Shown: positions 35,501-47,200 of the stretch, piece after piece
Numbering within the stretch: position 1 is the first letter of the stretch
Layout of the letters: every line of letters starts with the position of its first letter
DNA from: Asterochloris sp. CNOR1
Lineage: Eukaryota > Chlorophyta > Trebouxiophyceae > Trebouxiales > Trebouxiaceae
DNA: 64,000 bases
Assembly (NCBI GenBank): GCA_963969365.1
Contig: OZ017748.1
Location: forward strand, 3,035,001-3,099,000
Direction: 5' to 3'
The notes under the pieces: model-generated
Seen by the model: only the letters and a program-made list of their open reading frames with translations
Told to the model about the DNA's origin: nothing
Database searches by the model: none
Made by a program: the position numbers and the translations under genes

Positions 35501-38500
35501 ACTAAGCAGGCTCCCTGCTATCACAAGGTCGTGCGCCCCTTGCCCCAGAGGAGGCCCCTGGTGAGAAGATCTGTCAAGCTGCATCTGGCAAGGTCCACCT
35601 GAAAGACGTTTGATGGCTGTGCGAGCATGCAGAACCTGCAGGCAGCATGTCATGCTGAGCAGAAAACTGCCTTTGGGGTGGCGATTGTTGACTTCTGTAA
35701 CAAGCCTGTCAGACCACAGCCATTTTCCAGATGGCCCTGCTGGCCTAAAGCTCTCCAAGCTTTGGAGCATAGAGATCAAGGACTGCGCTGTCTGCTGCTG
35801 TTGCTTGGCCAGGATAGGGCAGCCTACCTTGAGCGCACCTGCTGGCTGCAGTAAGCCATGCTGTCATGTGCAACGGCCTGCAGGTGACTGGCACCCCTGT
35901 GCTGATGCTGCACCTTGCTTGCCTGGTGGGCAGCTCGTCAGTGACCCCAGTTGTGTGAATCCCCTGCTGCAGGACCTCGCGAGGCGCAACCTGGTGATAA
36001 AACACTTTGCGGACATCCCCATGGCCGACGCTGAGATGATCTTCCCCGATAAGCGAGTGTGAGTGCGCTGCCTGCATTGCTGCTTGGCAGTGCCCCCCTT
36101 GTGCGCTGCAGGGAGCCTGCAATCGTTGCACTTGTCATCTACATGAGCGCTGGCACACTCCTCATGCAGTCAGCCCCTGCAGGCCTCTCAGATACCTGCC
36201 AGCTGTGGGCTGTTCACATCTGCATCGGCGTGACTGCAGCCTGCTGCAGTCAGCCTGTCTGGGCAGCATCCTGTGCTTCTGGCATGAATCCTTTTCCTGT
36301 CTTAGAAGCCAGGCTGACCAGCCCATACAAATCCCACAGGCGGAGCTGAGCCAGTCTGCCGCCTGCAGGTACATCAAGCCCTTCATTCTCATTCAGCTGG
36401 CAGTGACAGTGGTGCTTGCCATTGTCACGGTGTTCTCTACCCTCCTGCAGGTATGTTGCTGTGTGGCACAGCTGCAGCTGTGTCTATAGGGCTTACACTG
36501 CCTCCACTGTGGCCTCAGTTGCAACGCTGCTGCACTCTGCACTGGGAGGGGTCTCAATCAGTCGCGGCCGGCCGCAAGGGAGCCACGCAGCCACTGACAG
36601 CCCAGCCCTGCCTCTCTGCTACACATCCAATGGTCTCATTGCTGTGATGCAGCTGACTGCTTGCCTGCATGACAGGTCAGCACGAGAGCAGGCTCTGCTG
36701 GCCAGGAGCCCCCTGCTGTGCTACCTTTCTAGCTATGACCATGACAATGACTTGGTGTGCGTGCAGAACAAGGTCAGCATGAGCCTTATGGGCACGCTGG
36801 CCTCTGCAGTGCTCGGGCGCGCCTACCAGGTCTATTACTCAGCCTCCCTGACCAAGCAACGCATCCAAGATGATATGACACGCAGGCTGTATGAAAAGAC
36901 GGTGAGGCGTGTTGTGTGGTGTGAGAATTGTGCTGGCTGGTTCTGGCTGTGGCACCAGGTTGTGAGCTGCTGGCGGCCACCTGGGACACAGTGGCTAGAA
37001 GCTGCATGGGATGCTTAAGCAGTCGGCACTTATGTGGTGTCCCTAGGCATTCGTGTTTGCTGCTCTGCGGCTGCAGCAGAAAAGCACAGTTGCAGCTGCG
37101 AGCAGGCAAGGCCCTCAACCCTGATGCCTTGCACCACATGTGATGCTGCCTGAAGGGGACCAGTCTCTTGCAAGTGCAGAGAGGCTTTCATTGCACCAAG
37201 GTGCTGAAACATGTGAGGCTGCCTCTCCTGAAAGTAGTCCTGTGGTGCATCTTGTCCTACTGTGTGCAGCATCATGGGCAGAATTGCTTGTATGCTTGCC
37301 AAGGTCAGCGCTTGGCTGTCCCACTCTGAGAGCTTCTCTGTCGTGCCCGCAGCTGAATGCCCAGGAGGCTGTCATTGCTGACCTGCTGGATGAGATGGCA
37401 GAGCAGCGCCTGAAGGAGGAGCTGCTGGCCTATGTGCTGCTGCTCATGCATGGTGAGCCCTTTGTGGACAGGTGCCCCGGCAGCTTATGTCCTTGGCCAA
37501 AGAGCTGCACAAGCTGCTGGTCTAGATTCACAGTCAGTTACCCTTGCACAGCACGCCTCACTTGTCATTGGCATCTACTTCAGACATGGTGAACCCTTCC
37601 AGAGATGCAGCTGGCTGAGCGTGCTCCACCCCTTCTAGGGTGCCCCCACTGAAAGCAGTTGGGGTTATGTGCTGCTGCTCAGACATGGTGCACATCTGAG
37701 ATCTGATGCAACTGGCTTGGTGCTGCATTTCCTGCAAGCTGCTACCCACACATGGTGACTCTTCTCTGAATAAGCCAACAGGCAAATCCCCTCTCGACCC
37801 GTCTTTAGAGACTGACCTGGGAGCAGCTGACAGCAATTTGGCACCACATCAGGTGCAAGATTGCGCATCAGCAGTGTACCGCTGAGTCTTCACCCTGAGG
37901 TTTAAGCACTCAGTATCGAGCAATACCTGAACTTGGACTACTTGAACTAAGCCCATACTTGCAGGCGACCAGATTACCATGACGAATCTGGACCACAGGT
38001 GTGAGGTGTGGCTGTCAAAAACTTTCGGACTCTACCTGGACTTCGCCATTGAGAGCACCCTACCCACCCTCGTGGAAGAGGGGCTGATACAGGAGCAAAA
38101 ATCGGGGAATGAGGTGATGCTAGCCATCAGCGCACAAGATGTGGCGCCTGCACATCTTAGGGCATCAGCCGCACCATCTGGTCATGGTTGACCTTACCGG
38201 CAACAACTGCACAAGTCCAGGGGACACATGGGCCTGTAGATGCAACCATGCAAGGATGGCTCTGCAGGCACTGAGTGGATCACTTTGACCTGCCTTGCTC
38301 ATGCTTGGTATTGTTGTTGTCTGCAGCCAGCTGTTGCAGTCAAGCAGCAAGATGATGGAGCACAAGTCTGTTGCGAGGTCAAGCTGCCTTGCTGTACACT
38401 GGACTGCTGCACATGGAGTTGCTCAGTGGAAGAGGCTTGCTGTTTGTCTGCGAGCAGCGATGAGGCTGGCTTGCTTCGTGTGAAGTTCCTGCGCCAGTGC

Positions 38501-39724
38501 GGCCAGCCAGTGTGGGCAGCAGCTGCGTGCTACAGCTTGCACAACAAGCGCAAGGCAAGCAGCAAGCGCCACCTGCTGCTTGTCCCACACAGGCAGCACA
38601 GTCTTAGTGGGCAGCCTCCTGCTGTTCTTCTACGCCTGAGTTGCTGAAGTGTGTCAGCAAGGCAGCACAGCTGCCCCGTGCTGGAGCCAGACATGTGCTT
38701 GTCCCAATGTGCAGGTGCTCCTCCAGGCCCAGCCACTGTCCAAGGCTCTGCAGACGCTGCATCAGAAGTGGGCACGCCTGGGACGCGACAAGCAGGTGTG
38801 CTCAGCACAAGGGCTGCATTGATCGCACTGTCCAGCTGCCTGTTGTGGGCTGGTGGCGTACTACCTGCATGTGTGCTCAGTACAAATGCATCCTGCTATC
38901 CCGCACCTGCTGGCTTCTGCAGTGACCTCCTGGCTGGTGGCGCCTGCTCTGCTCTGCAGCAGCCCTCCAGTTGTACCCAGTGGCTTGAGTCAGAGGGTAC
39001 ACCACTGTTCCTCGAGATTGCTATATAATATTTCCCCTCATTGCACAGACTATGTTGGTCTGTGAAAGTCTGCTCTGCCTGCAGGTGGACAGTGAGCAGG
39101 TGGACAGTGAGCAGGCCAACCTTGCTGCCCAGCATCAGCCACCAAGTGGCGGCCCAGAGGGTCAGGATGTAGAGGTGAGCCTGGCAAACACACTGTGACG
39201 ACGGATGATGCCCATACTTCCAGTCCTGCCTGCACTGCGCTGTGCACATATGCCTCTTATGACTCCCTTTTGATGTGGCACATCTTGCACAGACTGCACA
39301 GAGCATCAGCAAGTGTCACTGTCATGCTGCCTGTCACGCCATCGCTGAAGGTCAGAGCACCTCCTGAGCAGGTGCAGGCACCCTCTGCACCTGCACCTCA
39401 GCTTGATGTCAATGCTGACTTGGGCATTCTTTGCCGCAGCTGCAGGCAGCCGCACCTGCTGATGTACAGGGACCTTGCCAGCAAGGAGGATCAGACAATA
39501 CGTGCTGACCTGTGTCTCTCACGCTGCAGCTGCAAGCAGGCCCCCCTGCTCAGCGCGTGCCGGCAGCGTCTTCACTTCCAGTCCAGATCGCAGGTGGGGA
39601 GCAGGAATCTCAGGACCGCCCTACTTTGCCCCCCTCATCAACCTCTGACTCTAGTGGCTGCGTCACCAAGAAGTCCAGTTTCATTGGGAAACTGCTGCAC
39701 CCTCACCACCACAAGACCACGTGA
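32521..39724 (+). CDS. TMEM143/DUF3754-family membrane protein
   Basis: Function unknown; human TMEM143 is annotated as mitochondrial. Exons with matching phases: 32521-32834, 33135-33342, 33748-33877, 34189-34325, 34686-34790, 35295-35474, 35973-36058, 36369-36450, 36767-36901, 37353-37452, 37965-38113, 38715-38795, 39085-39174 and 39530-39724; at least 663 aa. One exon between 39175 and 39529 may be missing, and the first exon may hide an intron. DUF3754 features: HRGVKTVRAQGSYIMDKIDL, FKDVVILYRRK, KHFADIPMADAEMIFPDK, a membrane segment FILIQLAVTVVLAIVTVF near residue 390, a second hydrophobic stretch SLMGTLASAVLGRAYQVYY, and a C-terminal HRCEVWLSKTFGLYLDF followed by LSKALQTLHQKW. The tail is low complexity (VDSEQVDSEQ) and ends basic. 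The intron after 37452 carries repeated copies of the exon end (see findings). Confidence 0.8.
34056..34123 (+). repeat. Short tandem repeat, 30-bp period
   Basis: CAGCAGGG begins at 34056 and 34086, and CAGCAGGA at 34116. The intervening bases are partly conserved (TTGCAATTGCAGC versus CTGCAACTTCAAC). It lies inside the intron before the exon at 34189 of the TMEM143-like gene. Confidence 0.6.
37581..37765 (+). repeat. Three intronic copies of a TMEM143-like exon end and donor
   Basis: The exon ending at 37452 finishes CTGCTCATGCATG then GTGAGCCCTT. Copies follow in the intron at 37581-37598 (CAGACATGGTGAACCCTT), 37666-37690 (TATGTGCTGCTGCTCA then GACATGGTG, 23 of 25 matching the exon at 37431-37455) and about 37748-37765 (CACACATGGTGACTCTTC). 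Spacings from the exon are about 136, 235 and 303 bp. Confidence 0.7.
39085..39114 (+). repeat. In-frame 15-bp tandem duplication (VDSEQ twice)
   Basis: Two perfect adjacent copies of GTGGACAGTGAGCAG start the exon at 39085 of the TMEM143-like gene and add VDSEQVDSEQ to a disordered tail. Confidence 0.85.
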
Positions 39725-41121
39725 CATTGCCGACAAGGGCAGCAGCAGGCTGAGGAAGGTGCAGCACCCTCACCACCGCTGGATTTTTGACCGTGTTGAC
39801 ATGGCCAGCAGCATGATGGGAAGCTGCTGGATTGTGACAGCATCGCTCGCAAAGACCTGACCGCTCCAGTTGATGTTGCACTGCACCCTTCTGTCTGTAT
39901 CTGTACCTTGGCAGCCTGGCTAGCCGGCCCTGTCTGTCCAGATGTGCTCATTGCTCCAAGGTTCAGCAGCGGCAGTCATTCCAGTCCCCCTTTTACAGTT
40001 GGCAGTGAGACGACCTTTGCAAATCTCTCCTGTGTTACTGGAATTTGCTTGAGCAGCACAATACTTCATCCATCAGCAACTTAATCAGTGCCAGCTGTTG
40101 ACGCCCAGGAACCTAGTTTCTGGCAGCAACCTGTGCCAGTAGCTTGGACAGAACGTCCTCCACCGCTGCTGCCCAGCAAAGTGCTATTGTCACAAATGCA
40201 CTACACATTGTCACTGCTGCGCCTCCATTGATGGCAGCTGCAAGTGTGCTCCTCCATACATTGTATCATCAGACACTGCACAGACTGCAATTGGAGCACC
40301 AGGCGTTGTGGCCCCAGGCCCCTCCTGCAACTGCAAAATGTCTGGCTCCGAGCTGTCTGTGATGAGTTCCAAGGACAGCTTCACAAGCTTGGCTGTGGCA
40401 GCCTCAGCAGCTTCCTTCCTGGCAGCACTGTGCTGCTCATGCTGAGCAGCATCGATGCGTCAGGCGTTGTGCGACAGGGGGCCTCCCTGTTGTTGTGACC
40501 ACTGTAAAGCCTGAGTGCACCCTCAATAAGGTTCACTGAGGATTTGATGCTCGCAGCGACTCCGGCAGCTGCAGAGTGGGCCTTGCAGCCAGTGGAAATG
40601 CACACATGTCTGTGCAGCATGCTGCGACCCACTGGCCAGGGCGGAGCAGTCCGCCGCAATTTGAATCCTTTCTGTGGGCCTGTCCAAGCAATTGGCTGAA
40701 CGCTGCTGCTCAGGCCTGCTCAGGGTGACAAGCACCGTGAGCAGTTTTTGCCATCGCACAGGGGAAGCCATTGTTGCAGGTCTGCAGGTCACGATTGTTC
40801 ACTGTGTGGGCCCAACAAAGATGATGAAGCTCTCAGACATTGCAGTGAAGTGGGCTCACCTGTGCTGCGCCCTTAGGGCCCTCCACAACACATAGCCCAT
40901 CTCGCCCCTATATGCGCTGGTTATTGGCGCGTCGTCTGTATCGATGACATCGCCAATTGTCTTGTTTGTGGGTTTGCTTTTTGAGCTGAACTTCAGTATC
41001 CTGACCTGGATTGCTTTCTCGGCAAGACCCTATTTGTCAAGCAAAGCTCCTGTCTGCGCAACAAGCACCCGGGAGCTTCTCCCACAAATTGATCAGCCTT
41101 GCCAGGCACCTGAGAGCTAGC
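39725..41121. other. Intergenic region between TMEM143-like gene and FIS1
   Basis: About 1.4 kb with no recognised gene. Plus-strand open frames (40144-40362, 40244-40498) and minus-strand ones (40381-40792) have no family resemblance or convincing splice context. It should contain the 3' UTR of the upstream gene and the FIS1 promoter. Confidence 0.45.
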
Positions 41122-42147
41122 ATGGACGCTCTGCCGGTCGCGGAACCCCATGTTGTCCAAGCAACACAAAAGGAGTATCTCAAACTGCAGAGAGAAGATA
41201 ACAAGGAGGCAAGAGATGCCAGATTCAGGTGGCTGCCTCTGCTGAGCTGTCCAGTGATTGCTGCCAATGGGACCTTTGGCATACATGTGTCCTGTCAAGC
41301 TTTGCTGCCTCCCAAAGCATGTCTCTTGATGAAAACCCTTTAAAGCATGGTTGCAGGTTTGTCTGGGCTCTGGCGCACAGCCAGGACCGGGCGCACAATG
41401 ATCGAGGCCTGCAGCTTGCCACCAGCATGCTGGAGGACAAAGACCAGGAGCCTCAGCAGACGCGCGACCTTCTCTACCTGTCTGCGCTGTGCCAGTACAG
41501 GCTAGGCAACTACATGACAGCACGGTCCCAGATTCAGGAGCTCCTGAAGGTGAGCTGTCTTAGAAGAGGCCCTGATCCAGCCAAAGGAGAGAGGCAACCT
41601 TAAGGTGGCTGCATAGTTCATGGGCCCTTCTTTCCATCAACCTGGCTTCAGAAGGCAGATGGCTTGAGTCAAGCTCATGTAGGCTGCCTGCTGCTGTCAA
41701 GTTGAGAGGAGGCATGTCTTGACCAGTATTGTCGAGTTGAAAAAGATCTGTCCTCCCCTGCAGCAGGCATGCCCGGTCTGGCACCTCTGTGCTGCAGCAT
41801 TCTGATGGGCTGAGGAGGCAAGCACTGTGCACTGCATGTGCAGAACTGTATGTTGCTGCTTGGCTGGAGCTAAGCCCGGTGACGCAGGCTATCCACATTT
41901 GGCTCATTGCAGGAGTGGTGGGCCTCCCCCGGCAAGTTCCTCGGATGCCTAACACGTAGCTGCTCAGCAGCCCACATGAGAGGTGTGCCTGCAGGTACAT
42001 CCCCACTCACGGCAGGCAAAGGACCTGTTGAAGATTGTGGAGGACCAAATGGTGAAGGAAGGGTTGATAGGGATGGGCATAGGCGCAGCAGTCCTTACAG
42101 GAGCTGGTATCATCATTGGTGGCCTGCTGATGGGCCGCAAGCGCTGA
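41122..42147 (+). CDS. FIS1: Mitochondrial fission 1 protein
   Basis: Tail-anchored protein of the outer mitochondrial and peroxisomal membranes that takes part in organelle division. Three exons: 41122-41228, 41357-41549 and 41995-42147; total 150 aa, the usual size. The TPR-like helical bundle is visible: RFVWALAHSQDRAHNDRGLQ (plant FIS1 has RLSWALVHSR), DLLYLSALCQYRLGNYMTAR (plant LYLLAVGYYRSGNY) and HSRQAKDLLKIVEDQMVKEG. The C-terminus is the classic tail anchor: LIGMGIGAAVLTGAGIIIGG then LLMGRKR. The ATG at 41122 gives an N-terminus close to that of plant FIS1. The stop lies 198 bp from the convergent TMEM70-like stop. Confidence 0.92.
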
Positions 42148-42345
42148 GATAGCTGGCGCACAGCTCCAGCAGCAAAATGAATCCTTCTGACACCAATACT
42201 GCTGCCACTACTGCTGTTCCTATCAACCCTTCAGTGTTCTATCAGCATCACACCTGCGCCCTTGGCCCAGGTGTGGAATGTACGTCTCAGTCGCAGCACG
42301 TTGCTCTCTTATCTTCAATTTGAGCCAAGGCCTTTTCAAGCGTGT

Positions 42346-43944
42346 TCAAGTTGTCACGTCTTTGCCTGCCTCAGGGGGCTGTGTTGGAGCAGCAGGGTCT
42401 GGAGGCGTGAGTCTCTCGAGCAGTGTCTGGTCTGGGAAGGTAATGGGGTCTATGTAGAACACCTTGCCGTTCAATGCAAAGGTGCTCTGTGGGCGAAATG
42501 TCTCAGGATATGCTGCATGTTTTGGCGTGAACTGTGTCCTCTGCTTCTGTGCCAGGATTGACAGGGTCTCCACAGTCACTGTGTCACTTGCAGCATCGTA
42601 CTGCACATGCCAGGGCAGACGTACTGTCAGCACCAGCACAGCCAAGTCCAGCTGCAGAATAGTGGCTGTGACCATGCCAGCTTTCAAGCAGCAGCAACAA
42701 CATGCCACCAGATTTACAGCAGCAACATGACACCCAGTAGCAGCAGTTGTGCATTGCCGCACCTCTATATGATGGACATAAGGTGATGTGAACCAGTGCA
42801 GAAGACCTGCATACTCACCACTGACAGAAACTAAGAAACATAGGACAGAGTGCAGTTCCAGATGATGCAATGCGGACTCGAGCAGGCCAGAGGAGAGGTG
42901 TGCACTCAGGGGGGTGCTGCAGGCTGCAATGGGCTGCCTTGCCTGTTGTGAAGCAGCTGAAGGTGCACAGCATGAGGGCGATGGAGGCTTTGGCACCCAG
43001 TGTGCCCACACTCTGGGTCCAGATGATGACTGCAGCCAGTTGAGGTTTTACTTGATTGAGGTGCACAGCAAGCTGACATGCACAGAAGGGCAAGCGTGCT
43101 GTGCATAGCCTCAGTCCTGCAGATGCACCTGAACCAGCTGCCTACAGTAACGGCTGATTGCAGGCAGCTCTAGTCAAACCCCCGTACAGGTGGATGGCTC
43201 AGCAAGGCGAAGTTGAATTGAGGTGTCCAATGGCTGCCAATACTCTGCCAGTGGGCATCTGCGTGGCGGCCAAGCAGCTGCCAGGCAAGGCAATAGTAGG
43301 CGGCGCGCATGCTTACCAGGGGACAGCGTGAAAGTCAGCAAGCAACTGAAAAGGCTCAGTCTCTGCAGGCAGCACGCTCGTCAGGTCGGTCTGGGGCCTG
43401 CAGCCGAGCTGCCATGCCTCTGCCGAGAGCGTTGCCCCCACCTTGAGGCGAGTAAGCACAACTCCAAAAGGACCTTCGTAACTCAGTTTCTGGGAGGCAA
43501 CAGGGCCAAGACTGCCTGTGGTTCCGAGATCGTCTTGCTTGTCTTCTGCTGCGCTTCCTGTGAAGGAGAGGAAGACAGTCAACAATGCCAACAGCACGCA
43601 AAGCAGTAGGCAGAGGCGCCGGCACAAGCTGATGGGATATGGTCTGAAAGTCCAGCTGCACCTGAGCTGAAGTGCCGGCCATCCAGGAAGTTAGCATCAG
43701 ATTGGGAGCCAAAAGACAGGATGTGCAGGGCATGCCTCCTGCAGTGGGGCTGATGGCAGCATCTGGCTGGGCTGTGCCACGGCTGATGATAATCAACTGT
43801 GCGAGACAGGCTAGGCAGCCTCATCAATGCAGACTGCTCCAGTGCTGCTGGCACGATCTGGGGCAGCATGCCCAGAGCAGCACTGACATCCCTAAAGCCA
43901 GAGCTCAGCCTCTGCAGGCTCCTGAGTCGTTGCGCCAGAGCCAT
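42346..43944 (-). CDS. TMEM70-family mitochondrial membrane protein
   Basis: Human TMEM70 is an inner-membrane factor for ATP synthase (and complex I) assembly. Six exons with matching phases: 43944-43662, 43557-43442, 43362-43317, 43029-42943, 42830-42763 and 42651-42346; total 301 aa. The N-terminal 90 residues have many Arg, Ser, Leu and His and few acids, consistent with a mitochondrial presequence. Then LSYEGPFGVVLTRLK precedes a first hydrophobic segment (LSLFSCLLTFTLSPVIIW) and a second (KASIALMLCTFSCF), leading to GLLHWFTSPYVHHIE and RLPWHVQYDAASDTVTVETL. The end, KVFYIDPITFPDQTLLERL, parallels TMEM70 (KSLLVNPVLFPNREDYIHL). The exon of 46 bp was placed because it alone supplies the hydrophobic hairpin and correct phases. 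The intron after 42943 uses a GC donor (GCAAGG). Confidence 0.7.
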
Positions 43945-44275
43945 GATTGCTCACATGCAGAGTGGGCTGCAAGAAGAGGAGTGGTGCGCTCAAATCTGCT
44001 CCACAGTATTGCATTGTCACCCTGCTGCAGTGCCGGGGTCGGGCACGGAACAAGAGGCGCAGAGTCTATGCACGACGACATGATAGACATCGCCATGTCA
44101 TGCTCCCCTTGAGATCTCTCCACAACGGTCAATGACTTCTGAGGCTGGTGAGGCCCGCCATGAGCTGCCCATCCATGCGGGCGCATGGGGAGCTGCTCAG
44201 GAGGCCTGCACGACTTGATGTTGTCAAGTGCTCACAACACTCTCATCTGAGGTTTCATGCGCTACTGCAGGCCAG
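43945..44275. other. Short divergent intergenic region
   Basis: About 330 bp between the TMEM70-like start and the probable start of the large repeat protein. It presumably holds both promoters. Nothing else is visible. Confidence 0.4.
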
Positions 44276-47200
44276 ATGCAGCGCCAGCCAAAGCGCTCTC
44301 CCCTCGCAACGCTGCAGAACCATGGGAATACTCCCGATCAGGTCAAGCCCTCAGAGCTGACCACGAAGCCAGCATGCAATGAACAGCCTGCTGCAAAGGC
44401 TCCAGCTATGAGGCGCGCAGGGAGGCAAAGGGTGTCCCCAGCCAAACGCAAGCCAGCTGGCGCCAAGGCAGCCAGTAGAGCAGTCTTGCTGGCAGAGTCC
44501 AAGCAGGCGAGCCTGGCTGCATTAGACTGTCCTTGTGTCAGCATTCCTAGACCCATTTGCTGGAGCAGCAGCAGCAGGTGGTGCGCCTGACTGGCTGTCT
44601 GGTCCTGTTGAGCTGCAGGCAGCAGATCCATACAGCTGCCCAGCTCAGCTGCAACCATGAGCACAAAGCAAACAAGTCTTTCGTTAGCATTGCAGTAATC
44701 CTGTCAAGTTGGCAGGGCCAGAGCTCCTAGAATGTGTTGCCTGCTTCATAGTCAGCTGTCCAGCACCTCGGAGCTGTCTGCTTGACAGCTGTGCCAGGCG
44801 CTGAGGAGGGGAGATGAGCTGCACCGGCCGAACTTATCTGCAGGCCTGCCTGTGAAGCACTTTTTTCATCGGTCCTGGGATCAGCAGCAGGCCCTGCTGA
44901 GGAGGATGGAGCCAGTCTTGTCTGGGGCACTGAGCCCCTGCTGAGCAGCAGGCAGCATCAGCTTCGACATACCTGACCAATGCTGGCACCTGATGGCCAG
45001 ATCCAGTGTGACAAAGCATGAAGTCCGGCAGGTTCCAACGCCTGCTTGTCTGCTGCAGCACCGGAGTGGACGAAAGCGCCCTGCAGAAGCAGCAGCACAG
45101 GCCAACCCTGCTTCCTCACTTGCATCGAGGGACAGGAGTGCCAGCGGCCGCACTGCTGGTGGCAACACCAAGGCTGCATCTGAGGCTCCCCGCTGGAATG
45201 CAAGCGCCAAGCTGGCTCCCAAGCCCCTGGCACTGCGGCTTGGCCCCAGTGAGCGTCCAGCGCCCAGGCTGTTTGCCAACAGCAGAGTGCCAGCCGCCCC
45301 AGCAGGCGCAGCAAGGAAGGGCCCTGCAGCAGGCCCGCAGCAGGCAGCGAGGCATTGTGGGGAAACGCACCCTCAAGGGTCTGAGGCACAGGTGGAGGGT
45401 CCAGCTGCAGCCAGGCCGGCAGAGGTGGACTCAGCGGCTACAGGTCAGGCAGCTGTGGCGGGCACAGCTGCCTCAGCGCTTCTGAAGGCGACTGCTCACT
45501 CAGAGACAGCTGCAGTGCAGCAGCGCAGTGTGCAGAAGGAGTCCGGCAGGAGCACAAGTCCGGCCTTGGGTGAGCGACTGGCCATCATATCCTTGCCTGT
45601 GACCACTGGCAGGCATGACGTCACGAAGACCTCTTCCTGGAGCGTAAGTCACTGCTGTGCTCCTAGGTGACGGCCACACTATCAGCATGCTGCTAGGAAG
45701 TTGCTCCTGCATGCCTTGGCTGGTACAACAGATGCACAGCCTGGCACCTGGCACCAATAGGGTCGTCTGACTGACAGCTCCATCACCAAGTGCAGGGCTG
45801 ATGGGTGCGCTGCTTGAGCCAGCTTCATCATCAGCAGAGGCGCCAGCCCCCTCGCCCGCTGCAGCCCCGTCTGCATCCCCGCCCGCTGCCTTCGCCAGCA
45901 TGAATCCCCTGTTCCAAGGTTGGCAGGGGCAGCCCCAGGCGCCTGGCAGCACCCTGCTGCGGTGCGGGCTGCGGGGCCGCCGCCTGCATTCTGCTAAGGT
46001 GCGCGCCAGACAGCTGCGGCGCATGGGCTCGCCAGCAACACCTCAGGGCGCAGGGACGCCCCTGGACTTCTCAGACGTGCTGAACCTGGACGGAGCAGGT
46101 GCGCTCACTACGCGATAAATGACATGCACAATTTGCAGTGGTGCTGGCCGCTCACAGGAGCTTGAGCGCATGCTTGCTGCACTTGGCTGCTTTGGACAAT
46201 GCAAGAGGGGCAGCAGAATATGCTGATTGGCTGACTGAAGTTTTGCTGCAGCAAGATCCTGCTTGCAGGCTGCCCGCCATGTGCAATCAGCTGCAATTCG
46301 CTGAGCTTGCACTCATCAGTTTCATAGCCTATCTGGGAAGAGGTCATTCTTGCTGCAGGCCAGTCCCCGGGAGTGAGTGCGCCCTTCGGTAATCAGCAAG
46401 ACCTGACTCAAGGCTTCCTGCTGGACTGCTTGGAAGAGCCCAGCACTGGCAACCTGCAGAGTGCAGGGGTCAGTCGGGGCAGTGCTGCCACTCCCCTTTT
46501 TGGCATTGTCCAGCAGGCAGATGCGGCGGACCCCATCAAGAGGCCCCGCCTGTCTTTTCTGGGCGGCAGCCACACTGGGGCTGCAGCAGGCCTGCTGAGT
46601 GAGCATGAGTGGCGTAAGGCCAGTGAGGGGCTGCAGGTGGAGTCCAGCTTTGGCGCAGGCTCTGAGGCCCTGTTGCTCTCCCCGCCTATGACCTGGACGC
46701 CACTGCCGGCGGTCAGCGCTGCTGAGCTGCTCGAGACGCCTGCAGCTGTCGGTCCTGGGCTTGCAGCTGGGACCACGCGCTTTGACCTGGAGGCGCCAGC
46801 GGCTGTGGCCATCCCCTCCCTGCTGGCAGTCCAAGAGCTGTCTGCACCTGGGCAGGCGTCTGGCTCGCCTGGTGTGGGGTCGGAGGGGTTCGGAGTGCCC
46901 CTGCCTGACACAGATGGGGCATGGGCAGCCCTGAGTGCAGCCGCCTCGTCCCAGGACGAGCAGCTGGCCACGCCAGCAGCTGTGGCGCTGCTGCACGAGT
47001 TGGCACTGCAGAGCGAGGACCTGAGCCCAGAGAAGCGGGCTGACCAGGTCAACGTGCGAGCGTTTGCTGAGTCACGTCTTGGCGGACTTACTGATTGCCT
47101 GCTGTGCTCTGTGCCAGCATTGGGGTCCTCTGGGAAGCTTTGCTTGACTTTGTTAAATCATGCTCTGCCACAAGACGTGCACAGTGCCGCCTGTGAGCTA

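Noticed and set aside
40144-40792. Open frames between the TMEM143-like gene and FIS1
   Set aside because: No family resemblance, no consistent splice sites and mixed composition on both strands.
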